Assembly: GCA_030529135.1 (NCBI GenBank)
Contig: JAUMXO010000003.1
Span: 43,821-107,820 of the forward strand
From: Candidatus Saccharimonadota bacterium
Lineage (GTDB): Bacteria; Patescibacteriota; Saccharimonadia; Saccharimonadales; Saccharimonadaceae
Reading direction: 5' to 3'
DNA length: 64,000 nt
Both the position numbers and the translations under genes were made by a program. The notes beneath the pieces are model-generated. The model had not been told where the DNA came from. It did no database searches and was given only the letters and a program-made list of their open reading frames with translations. Below are positions 1 through 7,298 of this stretch, piece after piece. Each line of letters begins with the position of its first letter. The first letter of the stretch is position 1.

Positions 1-739
1 TTCGAGGATATGCTCATCTTTGTAATCATCGGCGAGGGCTAACATATCATAATATTTATTACGATCGCCGGCAAAGACAGCCGTAGGATTGAATAGGCGC
101 ATTTTATTCGGTGCAATGTAGCCTCTCTTACAAAGAAGCGCGTAGGTAAGAAGACGGTCGGTACGACCATTACCATTGCCAAATGGGTGGATCCAGACGA
201 AGCGATGGTTCGCAATAGCGATTTTAAGCAGATCGTACTGCTCGCCATCGTCACTATTAATATAATCGATAAGCTCACGCATAAGATCCGGAACATCATA
301 TGGTTCAGGTGGCTGATGCTTTGCATTGGCAATATAGCGAGGCTCATCGCGCCAAGCACCGGCACGCTTATCGCCCTCATGAGTTAGACCACCTACAACA
401 ACCTTATGAAGCTCCTTGATGAAATCGGCCGAAATCGGTACTTCCATGACATATTTATCAATGAAATCTAGGCCAGCAATAAGATTAGAAATCTCTACAA
501 TCTGCTCGTCATTCTTGTGACTGTTATCATCGCGCTTCTCAATGTAGGAAGCGATGGTAGTATGGTTGCCCTCAATACGCGCAGAAGCAACCGCTTCTAC
601 GGCGTGGAGCAGGCTTTTGAGCTGCAAAAAGACATTCTCGCTTGTAGTATTGGCGAGCGGTCTATTTTTGAGATGCTCCAGCTCCAGAATAGTCTTCGTG
701 AGGCCAGAATCAAATTTAGGGGTAGGTGTATTAATCATA
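1..739 (-). CDS. Fic-domain protein (AMPylase family), 3' end cut by the window
   Basis: Reading leftward from ATG 737-739, a frame of at least 246 codons runs off the window edge. It carries the Fic core HPFGNGNGRTDR (residues 184-195; catalytic His and phosphate-binding GNGR). An N-terminal SARIEG (52-57) fits the (S/T)xxxE(G/N) inhibitory helix of self-inhibited (class II) Fic proteins. Fic enzymes usually transfer AMP from ATP to a Ser/Thr/Tyr hydroxyl of a target protein. AGGAG lies 7 bp before the ATG, and TAGAAT at 756-761 (minus strand) is a likely -10. Whether the gene belongs to the prophage or the host cannot be told from this side. The target is unknown. Confidence 0.9.
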
Positions 740-774
740 ATATTCTCCTATAATTATTCTACCATAAAAGGTAA

Positions 775-869
775 ATTATTTAAAGTTACGATTTTCAATT
801 ATTTAAAGTTGAGACACCACTATAACAGGGGTAATTATTTAAAGTAGTGATTTGGTATTATTTAAAGTT
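775..869. repeat. Four direct repeats of ATTATTTAAAGTT between fic and the integrase
   Basis: Copies lie at 775-787, 798-810, 834-846 (last base A) and 857-869. Their starts are spaced 23, 36 and 23 bp, a mirror-symmetric layout. The first copy covers the expected -35 of the fic promoter; the last ends two bases before the integrase stop codon. They could be repressor sites for fic or arm-type binding sites of the integrase beside the attachment site. A similar string (TATTATTTAAACT) occurs near 7274 before another gene start. Confidence 0.75.
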
Positions 870-870
870 G

Positions 871-1773
871 CTATGCGTGGATCACCGTATGTTTGAGGCG
901 ATGAATCTGATGAAGATCCTCGTCCACGACGTGGGTATAAGTCATAGTGACTTGAATACTTGCGTGGCCGAGAAGCTCCTTTACATAGACGATATTGGCA
1001 TTATTCCGAAGTAGATCGGTCGCGAACGAGTGACGAAGCGTGTGAGGGTGGATATTCTTATCTAAACCAGCCTTAATAGCCGCATTTTTAACAACCATCT
1101 GAACAACGCCGGGATTGATTTTTTCGCGACCTTTTAGCTGTTCCGAAACAAAGAGAGCCGGATACGGATCATCGCGGAGAGCAAGATATTCATCGATATA
1201 CTTATGAGTGACTGGATCAATGAAGCAGACACGAGGTTTATTACCCTTTCCGATCACCGTAAAGCTATCTACGCCTGGCTTAATCTGGCTACGCTCCATT
1301 TGACACAATTCACCATTACGCAGCCCAGCACTAAACATCAAAGCAATGATAGCTCGATTTCTATACCGCTTAAACCGCGAATAGCCCGGCCCTTTCTGAA
1401 ATACAGCATGAAGCATAGCTTCTACTTCTTCGACCTCGAGATAATCAACGACGCGAGAATCGCGCTTCGGGATTCCTACAGCTTCGGCATCGAGAACCTC
1501 ATAGCCACGAGCCTTGAGGTGTTTCAAGACTACGCGAAGCTTGAGGATATACCCACGCACTGTATTCGAAGTGCGCGTCTTTCTAAGATCCGTCGTCCAT
1601 TTACGGACTTGATCAAATTCTAATTCCGAGATCGGAATATCGCCGAGGAAATTGACGATGGATTTCATCGCACAAATATTCATTTCCTCCGTCTTGGCTG
1701 ATTGGTTTTTGTAGACGATCACGTCCTTACGATAAAGCTCAAAAGCTTCCGAGAGAGTTAAATCTGGTTTCAT
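871..1773 (-). CDS. int: Tyrosine recombinase / phage integrase
   Basis: 300 residues, the normal XerD/phage integrase length. An N-terminal SAM-like core-binding domain (about 1-95) precedes the catalytic domain. Catalytic residues are visible: R152 (SAGLRNGEL), H244 and R247 (HTLRH), H270 (LLGH) and nucleophile Y279 (TYTH). It would integrate and excise the prophage. It is the leftmost clearly phage gene and is transcribed outward, with a small gene 41 bp upstream on the same strand that may be its partner. The attachment core could not be found; the other junction may lie outside the window or be short. Confidence 0.93.
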   Translation of the reverse strand: MKPDLTLSEAFELYRKDVIVYKNQSAKTEEMNICAMKSIVNFLGDIPISELEFDQVRKWTTDLRKTRTSNTVRGYILKLRVVLKHLKARGYEVLDAEAVGIPKRDSRVVDYLEVEEVEAMLHAVFQKGPGYSRFKRYRNRAIIALMFSAGLRNGELCQMERSQIKPGVDSFTVIGKGNKPRVCFIDPVTHKYIDEYLALRDDPYPALFVSEQLKGREKINPGVVQMVVKNAAIKAGLDKNIHPHTLRHSFATDLLRNNANIVYVKELLGHASIQVTMTYTHVVDEDLHQIHRLKHTVIHA

Positions 1774-1814
1774 AACTTTCCTTTCTGCCAGCCATAGCCA
1801 GTTTTAACTCGGAA

Positions 1815-2114
1815 CTAACCTCGGCTAGCTCTTCTTATTTCGTTGGAAAGTAGCCAAGACAAATACTTCGCCGGATCCCTCCCTTTGCTCTGGGCTAATT
1901 CGTAAAGACGCCAGACTTCGTCCTCTGATAGTACATAGAATGCCTTGCAGTATAGCTTATACGCCACTCGGTTTTCCTCGTTGCCCATCTTCTCGCTCAA
2001 ATGCTGAGCCTTTGCGTCAACCGATCGCACTCTATCATTGACATTGTCATAGACATTGATATTCTTCTTAGAAGAATTACCAGTGACAATGTCATTGATG
2101 CTTGGATTTCCCAT
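1815..2114 (-). CDS. Small protein upstream of the integrase, possible excisionase/accessory factor
   Basis: 99 residues from ATG 2112-2114, chosen because GGAGCGG lies 7 bp upstream; the frame stays open to 2165 but without a better ribosome site. The N-terminus is polar and low in complexity. The C-terminal half looks helical (VLSEDEVWRLYELAQSKG, then KYLSWLLSNEIRR). I recognise no family. Position and strand directly before int suggest a recombination directionality factor or regulator; this is inference from context only. Its promoter lies about 190 bp upstream behind a terminator-like hairpin. Confidence 0.7.
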   Translation of the reverse strand: MGNPSINDIVTGNSSKKNINVYDNVNDRVRSVDAKAQHLSEKMGNEENRVAYKLYCKAFYVLSEDEVWRLYELAQSKGRDPAKYLSWLLSNEIRRASRG

Positions 2115-2228
2115 AAATACCGCTCCTGAAGAAGCTCGCAAAAATACACATACTCGTACCTCCACGAGAAATTAGATTAATATTAATGCGTGTCTACCTC
2201 ACCCGGGGAGGCCGGCACTGGAACCCTG

Positions 2229-2332
2229 AAAAAGCTCCTATTTTTTACATAGGAGCTCTTGGCTCCTACGCGGAGCCGCTAATCGCAATTTCTTCGTTAA
2301 TTACATTATACCTCATACGGTTATAAAGTCAA
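2229..2332 (-). promoter_or_regulatory. Leftward promoter followed by a terminator hairpin in the leader
   Basis: TTGACT (2327-2332), 16-bp spacer and TATAAT (2305-2310) read leftward. Within 75 bp the transcript meets a GGCTCC/GGAGCC hairpin (2261-2277) and then AGCTCCTAT/ATAGGAGCT (2233-2257) followed by TTTTT. The second is a good intrinsic terminator placed before the small gene at 1815-2114. This is either attenuation of the int operon or a short structured RNA. Confidence 0.65.
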
Positions 2333-2407
2333 CGATTTTTCGACTCGAACTCAGAACAGATGCTTTGTCCGGACGGAACATTGCCTTGGTTACTATCAAT
2401 ATTTTGA

Positions 2408-2441
2408 GAATGCGACGCGCGCATTCTACTCTGTTATTATA
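2408..2441 (-). promoter_or_regulatory. Second leftward -10 box with a start-proximal hairpin
   Basis: TGTTATAAT gives a -10 at 2436-2441 (minus strand). GAATGCG/CGCATTC (2408-2426) would form a hairpin at the very 5' end of the RNA. No -35 resembling the consensus is seen. Apart from this, I see nothing in 2333-2480. Confidence 0.35.
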
Positions 2442-2480
2442 ACATATTTCTCTAAAGAAATAAATGGTAATAGAGGTAGC

Positions 2481-2511
2481 AAAAAGCCCCGACTGGCTGC
2501 CGGGGACTTTT
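2481..2511. terminator. Terminator, copy 1 of a reused sequence
   Basis: AGCCCC-gactggctgcc-GGGGACT flanked by A5 and T4, so it could act in both directions. It lies downstream of the leftward gene ending at 2560. Near-identical copies are at 3922-3952 and, inverted, at 5558-5589. Confidence 0.8.
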
Positions 2512-2559
2512 CGCTCTTAAAATAAGAACGATTATTTTAAGAAAGGAACTACATAAATA

Positions 2560-3606
2560 TTATTTCTCCTCCCTGAGGAACCTACTGATGCGCTGGCTAT
2601 CATAGCCATTGCTCTCGAAGTAGTCATACCAACTTCCGGCTTCACAATCGTCCAGCTGACTTGCATCAACTAAATCGAGATATTTTGCCGGATCGATGAT
2701 GTCGACAGATACACCCGCGTAAACAAGATCGAGTAAAGCACCAGAATCGGACGAATCGCTAGAATAGCCGATTTCGTTCATGAACTTCTGCGCCAGATCG
2801 TTTATATCCTTGCCAGCTTTGAGATAATCAGCGATGAAGTCGTCAAAGGCGTATGGCCGACAATTCTCGATAATTTCCCTCATTGAAAAGAAGCTGATGA
2901 GTTTGTCTACGCTGATAGCATCAGGTAGGTCAGAGAGTTCTTCTTCGCTGAAGAATCGATAACCGTAACGCTCAAGCCAATGGTCGATCATGTTATTATC
3001 CTCCATGCCGAACTTCTCATAAAAATCCGAACCAGATTCAATAATATAATCTTCCATGTAGCTATGTGCGTTCTTTGCGAGCCACTCCTTGACATCGTTT
3101 TTCGAAAGACCGTGATCATAGAGCCAAGTCAGAATTTCCACCTGCTCCTCCGGCCATTCTTCACGGATCTCAAGCCAACTCCTAACCAGCTCAAATGCCT
3201 TCGACATACTGACATTCTTACCGAGAAGATCTTCGAGATCTGTAGTGCTAGAAATGTCGCAATCGCCATAGCATCTGTCAGCCAGAAGGTCTGGTGAAAC
3301 CCCACGATTGACTAATTCGTCCCAATGCTCTTTGGTGAAGTCCTCGTCAAAGAACCCTCCGCGAAAAGCATTGAACAGCTTAGTCATATCGATTTTAGCA
3401 CCGTAGACAATAAGGTCGTCATAGTGCTCCCAGATATCTGCCGGAGACATCATTCTAACTACCGAAGCAACATCGAAACCAGCTTCCAGAAAATTCCGCC
3501 AGTTTTTGTGCATTTCGTAGTTAGCGTTCTCAACGCTAATTTCGTCGCCAGGATCGAAATCATCTGCTACCGTGTCAAATCTAACCTGTAATTCTGCATT
3601 TGTCAT
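2560..3606 (-). CDS. Acidic helical protein of unknown function
   Basis: 348 residues from ATG 3604-3606, which has AAGGAG 9 bp upstream. A TTG at 3664-3666 with GGAGG upstream would add 20 residues and cannot be excluded. The protein is strongly acidic and rich in aromatic residues, with recurring short helices of the type 'DLxxYGAxID', 'LVNRGVSPDLL', 'AGVSVDIIDPAKYL', which suggests a degenerate helical repeat scaffold. I recognise no enzyme motif. It is a stand-alone unit with its own consensus promoter (3845-3873), a long leader and its own terminator (2481-2511): a moron-type cassette. Confidence 0.75.
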   Translation of the reverse strand: MTNAELQVRFDTVADDFDPGDEISVENANYEMHKNWRNFLEAGFDVASVVRMMSPADIWEHYDDLIVYGAKIDMTKLFNAFRGGFFDEDFTKEHWDELVNRGVSPDLLADRCYGDCDISSTTDLEDLLGKNVSMSKAFELVRSWLEIREEWPEEQVEILTWLYDHGLSKNDVKEWLAKNAHSYMEDYIIESGSDFYEKFGMEDNNMIDHWLERYGYRFFSEEELSDLPDAISVDKLISFFSMREIIENCRPYAFDDFIADYLKAGKDINDLAQKFMNEIGYSSDSSDSGALLDLVYAGVSVDIIDPAKYLDLVDASQLDDCEAGSWYDYFESNGYDSQRISRFLREEK

Positions 3607-3711
3607 AATCCTCATCTCCTTTTCTGTGATGTGATTTTTCGTGCTATCGTTCAATTTTTTACTCAAAGTGTTCGCCCTCCATAAACATTATTCAATAGAA
3701 ATCTATGTGAA

Positions 3712-3732
3712 ATTTTAGGCATAGCCTAAAAT
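3712..3732 (-). promoter_or_regulatory. Perfect 9-bp hairpin at the end of a leader ORF
   Basis: ATTTTAGGC-ata-GCCTAAAAT with no U-tract. On the leftward transcript it covers the stop codon of the 22-codon leader ORF at 3726-3794, about 100 bases before the main gene. It could couple leader translation to downstream expression. Confidence 0.45.
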
Positions 3733-3794
3733 GAAATAGGAAATAAGGGGCAAAAGCCCAAGAACAGAAAACTCTCCTTTCTTAAAATTTTCAA
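3726..3794 (-). CDS. Possible 22-residue hydrophobic leader peptide
   Basis: A TTG codon (3792-3794) sits 5 bp after AAGGAGGTGA, an almost perfect anti-SD complement, and opens a 22-codon frame (MKILRKESFLFLGFCPLFPI, then S, F, stop). The peptide has a basic start and a hydrophobic rest. The strong ribosome site is the main evidence; without it this would be noise. It lies in the leader of the gene ending at 2560. Confidence 0.4.
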   Translation of the reverse strand: MKILRKESFLFLGFCPLFPISF

Positions 3795-3844
3795 TGTACT
3801 CACCTCCTTGGTGCTAGATTTAAGCCAAAAGGCTTAATACTTAT

Positions 3845-3873
3845 ATTATAGCACAAGCGTCTTAATTTGTCAA
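3845..3873 (-). promoter_or_regulatory. Consensus promoter for the gene at 2560-3606
   Basis: TTGACA (3868-3873), a 17-bp spacer ending in TGTGC, and TATAAT (3845-3850), reading leftward. The leader that follows is about 230 bases and starts with an AAGCC-tttt-GGCTT hairpin. Confidence 0.85.
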
Positions 3874-3921
3874 TATACACTAGTATTTTCTTTCAAAAAA
3901 AGCAAATACTAACCCCTAAGT

Positions 3922-3952
3922 AAAAAGCCCCGACTGGCTGCCGGGGGCTTTT
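3922..3952. terminator. Terminator, copy 2 of the reused sequence
   Basis: AAAAAGCCCC-gactggctgcc-GGGGGCTTTT, downstream of the leftward gene ending at 3980. It matches copy 1 over about 30 bp with one change. Confidence 0.8.
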
Positions 3953-3979
3953 AAGATGCTGCGTGAGCTAACAGTTGTC

Positions 3980-4603
3980 TCAATCATACTTTGAGGCGAG
4001 GTTAAAAGTCATCTGACTCGTAACTCCGTTTTCATAGTATGTCTTGACATAAGGCTCCTGTTTGTCGCTCTTGGTGTAGCCGATGAGATGTTTTTCAGAA
4101 CCGTGACCTTTGACCATGACGCCAAATCTGGCTTCATCGAGATCACGGTTCAGGAGAAAACTTTCATCGACGCCAGCAGCCTTCAGCTCTTCAGAACATC
4201 TGAAATTGATTTCGATAATGCCGTCACCACCTTCAACGATACAGACATTGTCCGGTATCATATCAGGGTTTTTGCCGGCGAAAATCTCGTCAATAGAGTG
4301 TTCTGTCAGATACTTGACGGTTGGATCATTCTTGGGATCTTCGTAGAACGAAAGATCAAAAAGACTGATTTTCTCGTCAAGATCAGTGAAAAGCCGAATT
4401 GTTGCGCCATTACCGCCGAGCGTCCAGAATACCTTCGGCTCGTAGTAAAAAGCATCGAGAAGTCTTTCCTCGGGAGTCTTTGCATCGTCATCGACTCTCC
4501 TAGGAGTTTCCCTCGGTTCCAACTTCGGCAAGAGCCTCTTCTGGATCCAATAGTTGGAATCAGAAATTTCTTTTGCAGACATGTTGAAAATTTTCTCACT
4601 CAT
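3980..4603 (-). CDS. Unknown acidic protein, stand-alone cassette
   Basis: 207 residues from ATG 4601-4603, preceded by AAAGGAG with 11-bp spacing; an in-frame GTG at 4664-4666 would give 228. The composition is acidic with a mixed alpha/beta look (FWTLGGNGATIRLFTD, VCIVEGGDGIIEINFRC). There are no transmembrane segments and no motif I recognise. Like its neighbours it has a private promoter (4771-4799) and a private terminator (3922-3952). A long perfect-looking hairpin stands in its leader. Confidence 0.72.
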   Translation of the reverse strand: MSEKIFNMSAKEISDSNYWIQKRLLPKLEPRETPRRVDDDAKTPEERLLDAFYYEPKVFWTLGGNGATIRLFTDLDEKISLFDLSFYEDPKNDPTVKYLTEHSIDEIFAGKNPDMIPDNVCIVEGGDGIIEINFRCSEELKAAGVDESFLLNRDLDEARFGVMVKGHGSEKHLIGYTKSDKQEPYVKTYYENGVTSQMTFNLASKYD

Positions 4604-4668
4604 AGGCTTTGATCTCCTTTCAATTAGATCAGCATTGTACAATGTATCACTACGGAAAAGAGCCACCC

Positions 4669-4724
4669 TTAACCGCAGATATCAGGGCTGAATTAAAGAA
4701 TTAAGCCCTCAGATCTGCGGTTAA
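4669..4724 (-). promoter_or_regulatory. Long leader hairpin upstream of the gene at 3980-4603
   Basis: TTAACCGCAGAT (4669-4680) pairs with ATCTGCGGTTAA (4713-4724); inside, AGGGCT pairs with AGCCCT. The stem exceeds 18 bp. It abuts the alternative GTG start and lacks a U-tract, so it looks like a translational or RNA-stability element rather than a terminator. Confidence 0.55.
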
Positions 4725-4770
4725 ACAAGCACCTTTTTAAAATACGAAATCTTAACGATTCTATGTTTAG

Positions 4771-4799
4771 ATTATAGCACAAACATTATAAAATGTCAA
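4771..4799 (-). promoter_or_regulatory. Consensus promoter for the gene at 3980-4603
   Basis: TTGACA (4794-4799), 17-bp spacer ending TGTGC, TATAAT (4771-4776), leftward. Confidence 0.85.
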
Positions 4800-4867
4800 T
4801 AGCAAAGCCGCCCTTAAAGGTTACCCGTATGGTTAAAATAATAGCTATTCAAAAAGCATAAAAATTA

Positions 4868-4896
4868 TTGACAAATAGTGTCAAGTATGCTATAAT
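4868..4896 (+). promoter_or_regulatory. Consensus promoter for the gene at 5090-5554
   Basis: TTGACA (4868-4873), 17-bp spacer ending TATGC, TATAAT (4891-4896). It leaves a leader of about 185 bases in which I see no clear structure or ORF. Confidence 0.85.
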
Positions 4897-5089
4897 GTGA
4901 ATACTGCTCAAAACTGTGAGTGGTGCATCTTAAAATAATGTTTGCGGAGAATCTGAAAGTTTGTGTTGAAAAGATTTGGTAAAGAAGAGAATTGTCCTAG
5001 AAGAATCAAAAGCCTTTAGTCTATGAGAAGATTTATTTGAATCCAGAGAGAAAAATTACCAACAAACACAAACAAAAGGAGGTACCATT

Positions 5090-5554
5090 ATGGCACTCTA
5101 CATCCACTACGGCTCCGCAAATTTCAACCCCCGTTACTTTAAGCAGGTCACCAACCGAGATCACTGGAACAAGCCTCATGGCGGACTCTGGGCCTCTCGC
5201 GTTGATGCAAAACACGGTTGGCGCAATTGGTGCGAAGGTGAAGAATTCAGGCTTGAAGACCTGAATACTCATTTTCGTTTTCTGATTACTCCTGCCGCAA
5301 AGGTCATTCATCTTTACACCAGTAAAGATTTAGACCGCCTGCTACGTCGTAACGACTGCTTTGATCGATGGGATGAATTCTATCCGGACTTTGAACAGAT
5401 GGTGAAAGATGGCTGGGATGCCATCGAACTCCATCTTTCAAGTACGGATAAGAATTGGGATAACGATGGTCTGTATTGGCGACTTCATGGCTGGGATTGC
5501 GATTCAATCCTAATCATGAACCCAAAGATCATCTCACCCCTCACCCATATCTAA
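5090..5554 (+). CDS. Conserved unknown protein with HYG / KPHGGLWAS / GWDCDSI motifs
   Basis: 154 residues; AAAGGAGG precedes the ATG by 7 bp. Recognisable segments are IHYGSANF (4-11), KPHGGLWAS (about 28-36), WRNWCEGEEF (about 44-53) and LHGWDCDSILIMN near the C-terminus. I recall similar strings in uncharacterised proteins of Firmicutes and their phages, but no function. The early H-Y and a later acidic/aromatic cluster loosely recall ADP-ribosyltransferase-like folds; that is speculation. It has a private promoter and terminator. Confidence 0.8.
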   Translation: MALYIHYGSANFNPRYFKQVTNRDHWNKPHGGLWASRVDAKHGWRNWCEGEEFRLEDLNTHFRFLITPAAKVIHLYTSKDLDRLLRRNDCFDRWDEFYPDFEQMVKDGWDAIELHLSSTDKNWDNDGLYWRLHGWDCDSILIMNPKIISPLTHI

Positions 5555-5557
5555 GCA

Positions 5558-5589
5558 GAAAAGTCCCCGGCAGCTAGTCGGGGCTTTTT
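5558..5589. terminator. Terminator, copy 3 of the reused sequence (inverted)
   Basis: AAAAGTCCCC-ggcagctagtc-GGGGCTTTTT, the reverse complement of copies 1 and 2 with one changed base in the loop. It starts 3 bp after the stop codon of the preceding gene. Confidence 0.85.
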
Positions 5590-5615
5590 ATTGTACTGAA
5601 TTAATGCCGTACATA

Positions 5616-5644
5616 TTGACAAATCATAGCGTTTGTGCTATAAT
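5616..5644 (+). promoter_or_regulatory. Consensus promoter for the gene at 5692-6045
   Basis: TTGACA (5616-5621), 17-bp spacer ending TGTGC, TATAAT (5639-5644). Confidence 0.85.
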
Positions 5645-5691
5645 GAAATAGATTCGATAAGAAGGTACATTTTTAGAAAGGGGGTGGTTTT

Positions 5692-6045
5692 ATGAAGCAG
5701 GCACTTAATGATTTCATTCTTGACTGGAATAGGTCACATAATCGTTTCATCTTTTCGACTCAGGAAGCCCCTGCTACGGGCCGTCCTACCGAAGTAGAAA
5801 TTCGCTATTCGGCGGCCAAGTATCAGAACTTCTTCTCCACTGACAAGTGGAACAAACTGAAAGATGTCGTCGAGGCAAAGTCGCACGGCACGATGTATGT
5901 CGTCACCGACGAATACCTCTTCGAAAGAGGAATTATTGAGATTAAAGTTGCGTCTTCAAACCACAATTATCAGGAACGATTTATCGTTGGTGTCCTTAGA
6001 TGGATCTGTGAGGAATTTTTCCCGAATGAGGATAAAAACGAATAG
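5692..6045 (+). CDS. Small unknown protein
   Basis: 117 residues, ATG preceded by GAAAGGGGGTGG. It looks like a compact alpha/beta protein with an EVEIRYSAAKYQNFF stretch and a C-terminal helix (VGVLRWICEEFF). No family is recognised. It is again a single-gene unit: consensus promoter 48 bp upstream, strong terminator 13 bp downstream. Confidence 0.72.
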   Translation: MKQALNDFILDWNRSHNRFIFSTQEAPATGRPTEVEIRYSAAKYQNFFSTDKWNKLKDVVEAKSHGTMYVVTDEYLFERGIIEIKVASSNHNYQERFIVGVLRWICEEFFPNEDKNE

Positions 6046-6057
6046 TAAAATTCCTGC

Positions 6058-6086
6058 GGCTCGCCCACCCGGCGGGCCATTTTTTA
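6058..6086 (+). terminator. GC-rich intrinsic terminator
   Basis: GGCTCGCC/GGCGGGCC stem followed by ATTTTTTAT, just after the gene ending at 6045. Confidence 0.8.
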
Positions 6087-6128
6087 TGTTATAATAGTAA
6101 TAATAATTGTTCATTTGGAGGTATTTTA

Positions 6129-7232
6129 ATGTTAAATCCTAATCAAGCCAAGACGGTTTCAGATTATGAGCGCGTAGAAAACACTCTAGCGGAACTAACG
6201 CCGGATCCGCGAGATTTTGAGGGGCGGACATATCCGGCAGAAGATGTAAAAAGCGACGTTAAACAACTTGACGATTTTAGACATACTCCAGAATATAAAA
6301 AAGGCGAGGAACGGTCGGACGCCAAACTTCTCGAAAAAACTTTTACAGATATGGTAGAGCGGGGAGACTGGTTCGGCGAGGAAGAAGCCTATGGCGACGA
6401 TCCAGATTATCTAGCGTTAGTCACATTCCCCACTGCCGATATTGACGATACTTTTAACCATATTGATGTGATTGGTATGATTGGGAACGAAGTAACCGGG
6501 CATGAAACAATGCCGTTTGCGATTGATTTAACTTATAATACCGACAATGCAAAAATGACTCAAAAATTCAGATGGAAGCACGTCTACGGAAAGAAAAAGA
6601 CCGCACCAGAGGGGATTTCTGAATTTGGCGATAGCTATATGGATAAAGACTATTCCGGGCAAGATGTGTTAAAAACTCGCCCCTTGCCGCTTAAGTTCAG
6701 ATACGGGCTTAAAATCCCAGGTTTTGCGTCAGCTAAATATTACGAAGATAAAAATAACCCGTGGGATTCAATGCACGAAAAAGGGCGAATCGACATTATG
6801 CCACGCTTTATAGTTGGCTATTCGACCGATATAGCCGATGTTCTATCTGCTGGAATGCCAACCGATGAATATCGAAAAAAGTACGGCGAGGGAGCCTATC
6901 AAAAGAAAAGAACAGAATACAAAAACGCCGAGCGCAGTGCGAAGTGGTGTACATTATTCGAGTGCCACGAGCAAGCGTCTGATATCCGTTTTATGCTGGA
7001 ACATATGGACGAAGAAGAAATAAAATGGATGCGCCCCGAAGAACTGGAAAAGGCCAAGAAGCAGATTATCGCGATGGACACTTATTTTACAAAAGCCGTT
7101 GAATTAGCCACCGAAAAAGCCCAAACCGATCCAGATGAAATGGCCGCCATGAAGTATGCCGACAGAGATATAGTCCGCCAAGCAATTATGCACCATAGCG
7201 ACGATACTTACGTCGCGAAAAGTTGGAAATAA
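6129..7232 (+). CDS. Large unknown phage-region protein A
   Basis: 367 residues, GGAGG 8 bp before the ATG; TTATAAT at about 6088-6094 is a likely -10. The N-terminus (1-70) is charged and looks disordered. The middle carries several beta-like hydrophobic blocks (DYLALVTFPTADID, HIDVIGMIGNEVTG). The C-terminal third is a charged helical region (about 270-345). There is no signal peptide, membrane segment or motif I know. It pairs with the next gene, 66 bp downstream; both probably belong to one uncharacterised accessory module. Structural prediction would be the informative test. Confidence 0.8.
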   Translation: MLNPNQAKTVSDYERVENTLAELTPDPRDFEGRTYPAEDVKSDVKQLDDFRHTPEYKKGEERSDAKLLEKTFTDMVERGDWFGEEEAYGDDPDYLALVTFPTADIDDTFNHIDVIGMIGNEVTGHETMPFAIDLTYNTDNAKMTQKFRWKHVYGKKKTAPEGISEFGDSYMDKDYSGQDVLKTRPLPLKFRYGLKIPGFASAKYYEDKNNPWDSMHEKGRIDIMPRFIVGYSTDIADVLSAGMPTDEYRKKYGEGAYQKKRTEYKNAERSAKWCTLFECHEQASDIRFMLEHMDEEEIKWMRPEELEKAKKQIIAMDTYFTKAVELATEKAQTDPDEMAAMKYADRDIVRQAIMHHSDDTYVAKSWK

Positions 7233-7298
7233 TGCCAAAATAGTGTATAATAAACATAAGCATTATCGTATATTATTTAAACTAAAAAGGATGAAAAG

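Noticed and set aside
5037..5264. 75-residue rightward frame starting before the 5090 gene
   Set aside because: It is in another frame and lacks a ribosome site; the 5090 frame has AAAGGAGG and conserved motifs.
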